Assembly: GCA_963850415.1 (NCBI GenBank)
Contig: CAWKLE010000003.1
Coordinates: 434,001-498,000 of the forward strand
DNA: 64,000 nucleotides
From: VAXT01 sp963850415
Lineage (GTDB): Bacteria; Actinomycetota; Thermoleophilia; Gaiellales; Gaiellaceae
Reading direction: 5' to 3'
In this document: positions 60,497 through 64,000 of the stretch, one piece after another
Position numbering within the stretch: position 1 is the first letter of the stretch
How the letters are laid out: the number at the start of each line of letters is the position of its first letter
The notes under the pieces: model-generated
What the model was told of the DNA's origin: nothing
Seen by the model: only the letters and a program-made list of their open reading frames with translations
Database searches by the model: none
Program-made: the position numbers and the translations under genes

Positions 60497-60925
60497 CTAC
60501 GAAATCTCGAGCTCGTTCGCGAGCCCGGCCCACTCCGGGGGCAGCGGCGTGCCCTTCGCCCGATGGAGCGCCACCTTGAGCACGCCCAGGCCGAGCAGCG
60601 CGCACTTGAGCCGGACCGGCGTCAGCGGGATCCCGATCTCCTCGAGCAGCTCCTCTTTCGGCAGCGTCGCCACGTCCGACGCGGAGCGGCCCTTGACCAT
60701 CTCCGTCAGCATCGAGGTCGCCGCTTGCGAGATCGCGCAGCCGCGGCCCTCGAACTTGACCTCGTCGATCGTCTCGCCGTCGTCGGCGAGCGCGACCGAG
60801 ATCGTCACCTCGTCGCCGCAGAGCGGGTTCATGCCCTCGGCCTGCGCGTCGGGAGCCTCCATCGCCCCGTGCCCGCGCGGGTTCTTGTAGTGGTCGAGGA
60901 TGACCTCGCGGTAGAAGTCGCTCAC
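60497..60925 (-). CDS. sufU: SUF system NifU-like sulfur-transfer protein SufU
   Basis: 142 residues with all the zinc/cysteine ligands of SufU: 'MNPLCGDEVTISV', 'EFEGRGC'-like 'KFEGRGCAISQAATSML' and 'RLKCALLGLGVLKVAL'. SufU accepts sulfur from SufS for Fe-S cluster assembly in Gram-positive bacteria. It follows sufS in the same operon, separated by 13 bases. Confidence 0.95.
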   Translation of the reverse strand: MSDFYREVILDHYKNPRGHGAMEAPDAQAEGMNPLCGDEVTISVALADDGETIDEVKFEGRGCAISQAATSMLTEMVKGRSASDVATLPKEELLEEIGIPLTPVRLKCALLGLGVLKVALHRAKGTPLPPEWAGLANELEIS

Positions 60926-60938
60926 AACCCCACCCTAG

Positions 60939-62183
60939 CTAGGCAAAGACTTTTCGGGCCTTGTGCAGGCCGTCCACGAGCCGGTCGATCTCCTCCGGCA
61001 GCGTGTACAGGTAGAAGCTGGCGCGGTTCGTCGCAGCCACGCCGAGCTTCTGCATCAGGGGCTGGCAGCAGTGATGGCCGGCGCGGATCGCGACACCTTC
61101 CATGTCGAGCACTTGCGCGACGTCGTGCGGGTGGATGTCGCCGAGGTTGAACGAGACGATTCCGGCACGCCGCTCGGCAGGCGGCCCGTAGAGCTTGATC
61201 CCCGGGACGTCCCCGAGCTTCTCGAGCGCGTAGGCCGCGAGCTCGTGCTCGTAGCCCTCGATCGACTCGAGCCCCACCTCGTTGATGTAGTCGACCGCCG
61301 CGCCGAACCCGACCGCCTCCGCGATCGGCTGCGTGCCAGCCTCATACTTCGCGGGCACCTCGCCCCAGGTCGTGTCCTCGAACGTGACCTTGCGGATCAT
61401 GTGGCCGCCGAGGTTGAACGGCTCCATCGACTCGAGCAGCTCCAGCCGCCCCCAGAGCGCGCCGACGCTCGTCGGCCCGCACATCTTGTGCGCCGAGAAC
61501 GCGAAGAAGTCACAGCCGAGCGCCTGGACGTCGACCGCCTTGTGCGGCGCGGCCTGCGCCCCGTCGACGACCATGATCGCGCCCTGCTCGTGCGCCCAGG
61601 CCGAGAGCTTCTCGATCGGGTTGATCGTCCCGAGCGCGTTCGAGACGAGGTTGTTCGCGACCACCTTGACCCGGCCCTCGCCCGCGATCGAGTCCAGGCC
61701 GGACAGGTCGAGCTCGCCGTTGTCGTCCAGCTCGATCATCTTCAGCGTCGCGCCGGTGCGCTTGGCGATGTACTGCCAGGGCACGAAGTTCGAGTGGTGC
61801 TCGAGCTCCGTGACGACGACGAGATCGCCGGGCTCGAGGTTCACGAGCCCCCACGCGTACGCGACGAGGTTCAGGCCCTCGGTCGCGCCGCGGACGAAGA
61901 CGATCTCCCGCTCCGACGGCGCGTTGACGAACTGCGCGACCTTCTGCCGGGCGCCTTCGTACTCGGCGGTCGCGCGCTCAGAGAGCGTGTACACGCCGCG
62001 GTGCACGTTCGCGTACGACGTCTCGTAGAAGTCCGTCAGCTTCTCGAGCACCTGCCGCGGCTTGTGCGTCGAGACCGCGGAGTCGAGGTACGCGAGTGGC
62101 TTGCCGTGGATCTGCTGCTCGAAGATCGGAAAGTCCGCGCGCAGCCTCTGCGCGTCGAGCTTCGGCGGGCTCGTCACGGCCAT
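60939..62183 (-). CDS. sufS: Cysteine desulfurase SufS
   Basis: 414 residues: 'PLAYLDSAVSTHKPRQVLEK', 'FVRGATEGLNLVAYAWG', 'VVTELEHHSNFVPWQYIAKR', 'IMVVDGAQAAPHKAVDVQAL' (PLP Asp and His), PLP Lys in 'DFFAFSAHKMCGPTSVGALW' and active Cys in 'IRAGHHCCQPLMQKLG'. It removes sulfur from cysteine and hands it to SufU. TACGAT lies six bases before ATG 62183 with no Shine-Dalgarno. sufB, sufC and sufD are not in the window. First gene of sufS-sufU-Rieske-O-methyltransferase. Confidence 0.96.
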   Translation of the reverse strand: MAVTSPPKLDAQRLRADFPIFEQQIHGKPLAYLDSAVSTHKPRQVLEKLTDFYETSYANVHRGVYTLSERATAEYEGARQKVAQFVNAPSEREIVFVRGATEGLNLVAYAWGLVNLEPGDLVVVTELEHHSNFVPWQYIAKRTGATLKMIELDDNGELDLSGLDSIAGEGRVKVVANNLVSNALGTINPIEKLSAWAHEQGAIMVVDGAQAAPHKAVDVQALGCDFFAFSAHKMCGPTSVGALWGRLELLESMEPFNLGGHMIRKVTFEDTTWGEVPAKYEAGTQPIAEAVGFGAAVDYINEVGLESIEGYEHELAAYALEKLGDVPGIKLYGPPAERRAGIVSFNLGDIHPHDVAQVLDMEGVAIRAGHHCCQPLMQKLGVAATNRASFYLYTLPEEIDRLVDGLHKARKVFA

Positions 62184-62247
62184 GCGCTCATCGTACCGCC
62201 GTCCCTCTCCTTGAGGTTCGCTCGGGCTGGGGCCAAGATGCCGAATC

Positions 62248-62769
62248 GTGGTCACACAGACAACCACGTCCCGCGGTGCCCCCGCGCCGAGGGGTCGGAC
62301 GGCCGGCCAGGTCGTCCGCTTCGGACTGGTCGGAGTCGTCAACACGGTCGTCGACTACGTCACGTTCATCACGCTGACGGTCGTCTTCAGCATCCCGCTC
62401 TCCAACGTCTGGATGGCGAAGTACCCCTCGAGCGCCGTCGGCATGGCCGTCAGCTTCTTCCTGAACCGGCGGTTCGTCTTCCGCGCGACTGCACATCGCG
62501 CCCGCGGGCAGGCGTTCCGCTTCATCGCGGCCACGCTGATCGGGATCTTCGTGATCCAGAACCTGCTCACGCAGCTCTTCGCGAGCAAGGTCCAGTACTT
62601 CGGGATCGAAGCCTTCCACGCCGTTGACGCCGCCGGAGTGCCGCGCGCCTTCACGATCAAGACCGTCGCCTTCGCCCTCGGAGCCGTCGCCTCGATCGTC
62701 TGGAACTTCCTCACGTACAAGTACTGGGTCTTCCGCCCCGACGAAGACGCGAAAATGGAGTCGGCATGA
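62248..62769 (+). CDS. GtrA-family membrane protein
   Basis: 173 residues, four transmembrane helices: 'VVRFGLVGVVNTVVDYVTFI', 'SSAVGMAVSFFLNRRFVFRA', 'FRFIAATLIGIFVIQNLLTQ' and 'ALGAVASIVWNFLTYKYWVF'. The 'FLNRRFVF' and 'NFLTYKYWVF' motifs are the GtrA signature; GtrA proteins flip polyprenyl-phosphate sugars made by the coupled GT2 enzyme. A longer insert than usual lies between helices 3 and 4. GTG start 62248; the end overlaps the next gene (ATGA). Confidence 0.92.
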   Translation: MVTQTTTSRGAPAPRGRTAGQVVRFGLVGVVNTVVDYVTFITLTVVFSIPLSNVWMAKYPSSAVGMAVSFFLNRRFVFRATAHRARGQAFRFIAATLIGIFVIQNLLTQLFASKVQYFGIEAFHAVDAAGVPRAFTIKTVAFALGAVASIVWNFLTYKYWVFRPDEDAKMESA

Positions 62770-63722
62770 AGCTGAGCGTGATCCTTCCCGTGCGGGACGA
62801 GGCTCCCGTGATCCCCGATCTGATCCCACGCCTGACGAGCGCGCTGGATGGGCTCGACGAGAGCTGGGAGGTGATCGTCGTCGACGATGGCTCTCGGGAC
62901 TCGAGCTGGGCGCTCCTCGAGGATGCGGCCAAGCACGACGAACGGATCCGCGCGATTCGCTTCAGCCGCAGCTTCGGCCACCAGATCGCGCTCAGCGCCG
63001 GGCTGCGCCTCGCGTCCGGAGATGCGGTCGTGACGATGGACAGCGACCTCCAGCACCCACCGGAGCTAATCGGGTCGCTGCTCGCGAAAGCCGCCGAGGG
63101 CTACGACGTCGTCTACGCCGTGCGCAGCGAGACGGACGGCGAGAACTGGTTCAAGCGCGAGTCGGCACGCGTCTTCTACTGGCTCTTCGGCCGCTTGACG
63201 GCTCTCGACCTGCCGCAGGCAGGCGGCGATTTCCGGTACATGTCCAGGCGCGTCGTCGATGCGCTCCTCGCAATGCCCGAGCGCCATCGCTTTCTCCGCG
63301 GCATGACGAGCTGGGTTGGGTATGAGCAGTCGATGGTCGAGTACGAGAGGCAGCCGCGAGCGGCAGGGGCGTCCAAGTACACGCTGCGCAAGATGCTCGC
63401 CTTCGGCTGGGACGCCGTTGTCAGCTTCTCCGCGCTGCCGCTTCGCGTCGCAAGCGTGCTCGGCCTGGTCTTCTCGTTCCTCGGGCTGCTCTACCTGGCA
63501 TACGTGATCGCGGTCCGTCTGTTCACGGAACAGGCCGTCGCCGGCTGGACGTCCGTCGTCGCGGCCGTCATCGTCCTGGGCGGCGTCCAGCTCCTGTGTC
63601 TCGGGATCATCGGCCAGTACCTCGGGCGGATGTTCGACGAGATCAAGGGCCGCCCGCTGTACCTCATCGCCGAGGACACGAGCAGGCGCGACGTTCGACC
63701 ACCTCCTGTCGAGTCGCTGTAA
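62766..63722 (+). CDS. Glycosyltransferase family 2, polyprenyl-phosphate type
   Basis: 318 residues: 'SVILPVRDEAPVIPDLIPRL', 'IVVDDGSRDSSWALLEDAA', 'AIRFSRSFGHQIALSAGLRL', metal motif 'DAVVTMDSDLQHPPELIGSL', then 'AGGDFRYMSRRVVDALLAMP' and two C-terminal transmembrane helices with 'LGGVQLLCLGIIGQYLGRMF', followed by 'DEIKGRPLYLI'. This is the DPM1/ArnC/GtrB layout, making polyprenyl-phosphate sugars that GtrA flips for envelope glycosylation. Confidence 0.94.
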   Translation: MKLSVILPVRDEAPVIPDLIPRLTSALDGLDESWEVIVVDDGSRDSSWALLEDAAKHDERIRAIRFSRSFGHQIALSAGLRLASGDAVVTMDSDLQHPPELIGSLLAKAAEGYDVVYAVRSETDGENWFKRESARVFYWLFGRLTALDLPQAGGDFRYMSRRVVDALLAMPERHRFLRGMTSWVGYEQSMVEYERQPRAAGASKYTLRKMLAFGWDAVVSFSALPLRVASVLGLVFSFLGLLYLAYVIAVRLFTEQAVAGWTSVVAAVIVLGGVQLLCLGIIGQYLGRMFDEIKGRPLYLIAEDTSRRDVRPPPVESL

Positions 63723-63816
63723 GCCGACGCTGGATTGGACAGTCCGCGCTCGTGCGGCGCTCGCCCGTCGGTACCCACTTCTCTCCGCCGGGGCTTTCCG
63801 CTTCAATGTCGCGGAG

Positions 63817-64000
63817 ATGCGTCGCTTCGCCCTGCCCGCGCTCGTCCTCGTCGCGTTCGCCCTCACGGCCGCCGGTTGCGGGGACAAGGGCTCGTCGTCC
63901 GCGACCAAGGACGGGGGCGGCAGTGGGACTCCCGGCGCGAAGGTCTTCGCCACAGCCGGTTGTGCGGGCTGCCACACGATGGAGGCTGCCGGAGCCAAGG
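63817..64000 (+). CDS. Lipoprotein c-type cytochrome, N-terminal part
   Basis: From ATG 63817 to the window edge: signal peptide with lipobox ('LVAFALTAAGC'), a Ser/Gly-rich spacer and the start of a class I cytochrome c ('VFATAGCAGCHTMEAAGA') with the CAGCH haem motif. It would be a membrane-tethered electron carrier, possibly to the caa3 oxidase. Truncated by the window edge. The 94 bp upstream show no other gene; a CAATGT box lies seven bases before the ATG. Confidence 0.87.
   Translation, partial: MRRFALPALVLVAFALTAAGCGDKGSSSATKDGGGSGTPGAKVFATAGCAGCHTMEAAGAK

Overview
The window is GC-rich DNA, about two-thirds G+C or more by eye, from an actinomycete-like bacterium. The markers are an OpcA protein next to zwf, a complete fhaA-fhaB-pstP-rodA-pbpA-pknB (PASTA kinase) cluster, a PdtaS/PdtaR-type sensor and ANTAR response regulator, and many genes that start 6-7 bases after a TANNNT box with no Shine-Dalgarno sequence. 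Gene content (cytochrome oxidase with a cytochrome c tail on subunit II, a DUF4446 protein, two different glutamine synthetases, collagen-like and PASTA secreted proteins) fits a Thermoleophilia/Gaiellales-type lineage, but that placement is inference. I saw no rRNA, tRNA, CRISPR array, prophage or insertion sequence. Genes are packed tightly, mostly with ATGA, GTGA or TGATG overlaps.

Layout. 1-3.1 kb: end of a polysaccharide deacetylase, msrA/msrB, a badly frameshifted flavoprotein disulfide reductase and a small protein. 3.2-7.2 kb: coxB-coxA-ctaB and a 52-residue membrane protein. 7.2-11 kb: creatininase-like, DUF4242 and amidase genes, then an ECF sigma factor with a membrane partner. 11-20 kb: a nearly complete pentose-phosphate set, with rpiB-tal-(alpha/beta hydrolase)-pgi-gnd-zwf-opcA on the minus strand and tkt divergent. 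It has no recognisable 6-phosphogluconolactonase, and the hydrolase could fill that gap. 20-26.4 kb: ABC-F ATPase, ANTAR regulator, VOC protein, double HxlR-type regulator, YciI protein, GAF-GAF histidine kinase, PRC-barrel protein. 26.5-33 kb: two glutamine synthetase genes flanking a methyltransferase, an acetyltransferase and an ABC-2 exporter. 33-39 kb: membrane and secreted proteins, a sulfurtransferase, an HNH nuclease. 39-50.5 kb: the cell-wall and division signalling cluster, three Ser/Thr kinases and ddl. 50.5-57 kb: gabT/pdxH, a secreted FN3/PASTA protein, dinB, a multicopper oxidase, an enolase-superfamily protein. 57-59.3 kb: dcd, an NAD-dependent epimerase-like protein, a peptidase S51 protein. 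59.3-62.2 kb: a candidate structured RNA, an O-methyltransferase and a Rieske-sufU-sufS operon. 62.2-64 kb: GtrA and GT2 genes and the start of a lipoprotein cytochrome c.

Three things stand out. (1) Both glutamine synthetase genes have related leaders in which a GAGGC-hexaloop-GCCTC hairpin overlaps an intrinsic terminator. The hexaloops AACGGA and AATGGG match the A1/G4 rule of ANTAR target RNAs, and an ANTAR regulator with its likely kinase lies just beside them. (2) A structured RNA of about 230 nt on the minus strand at 59281-59521 has a probable -10 box, an extended Shine-Dalgarno, a 13-codon open frame and a terminator, and I could not assign it to a known family. (3) At least eight genes carry single-base frameshifts, nearly all +1 insertions in otherwise well-conserved proteins. 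This looks more like consensus sequence error than decay, so the affected genes are probably intact in the organism.
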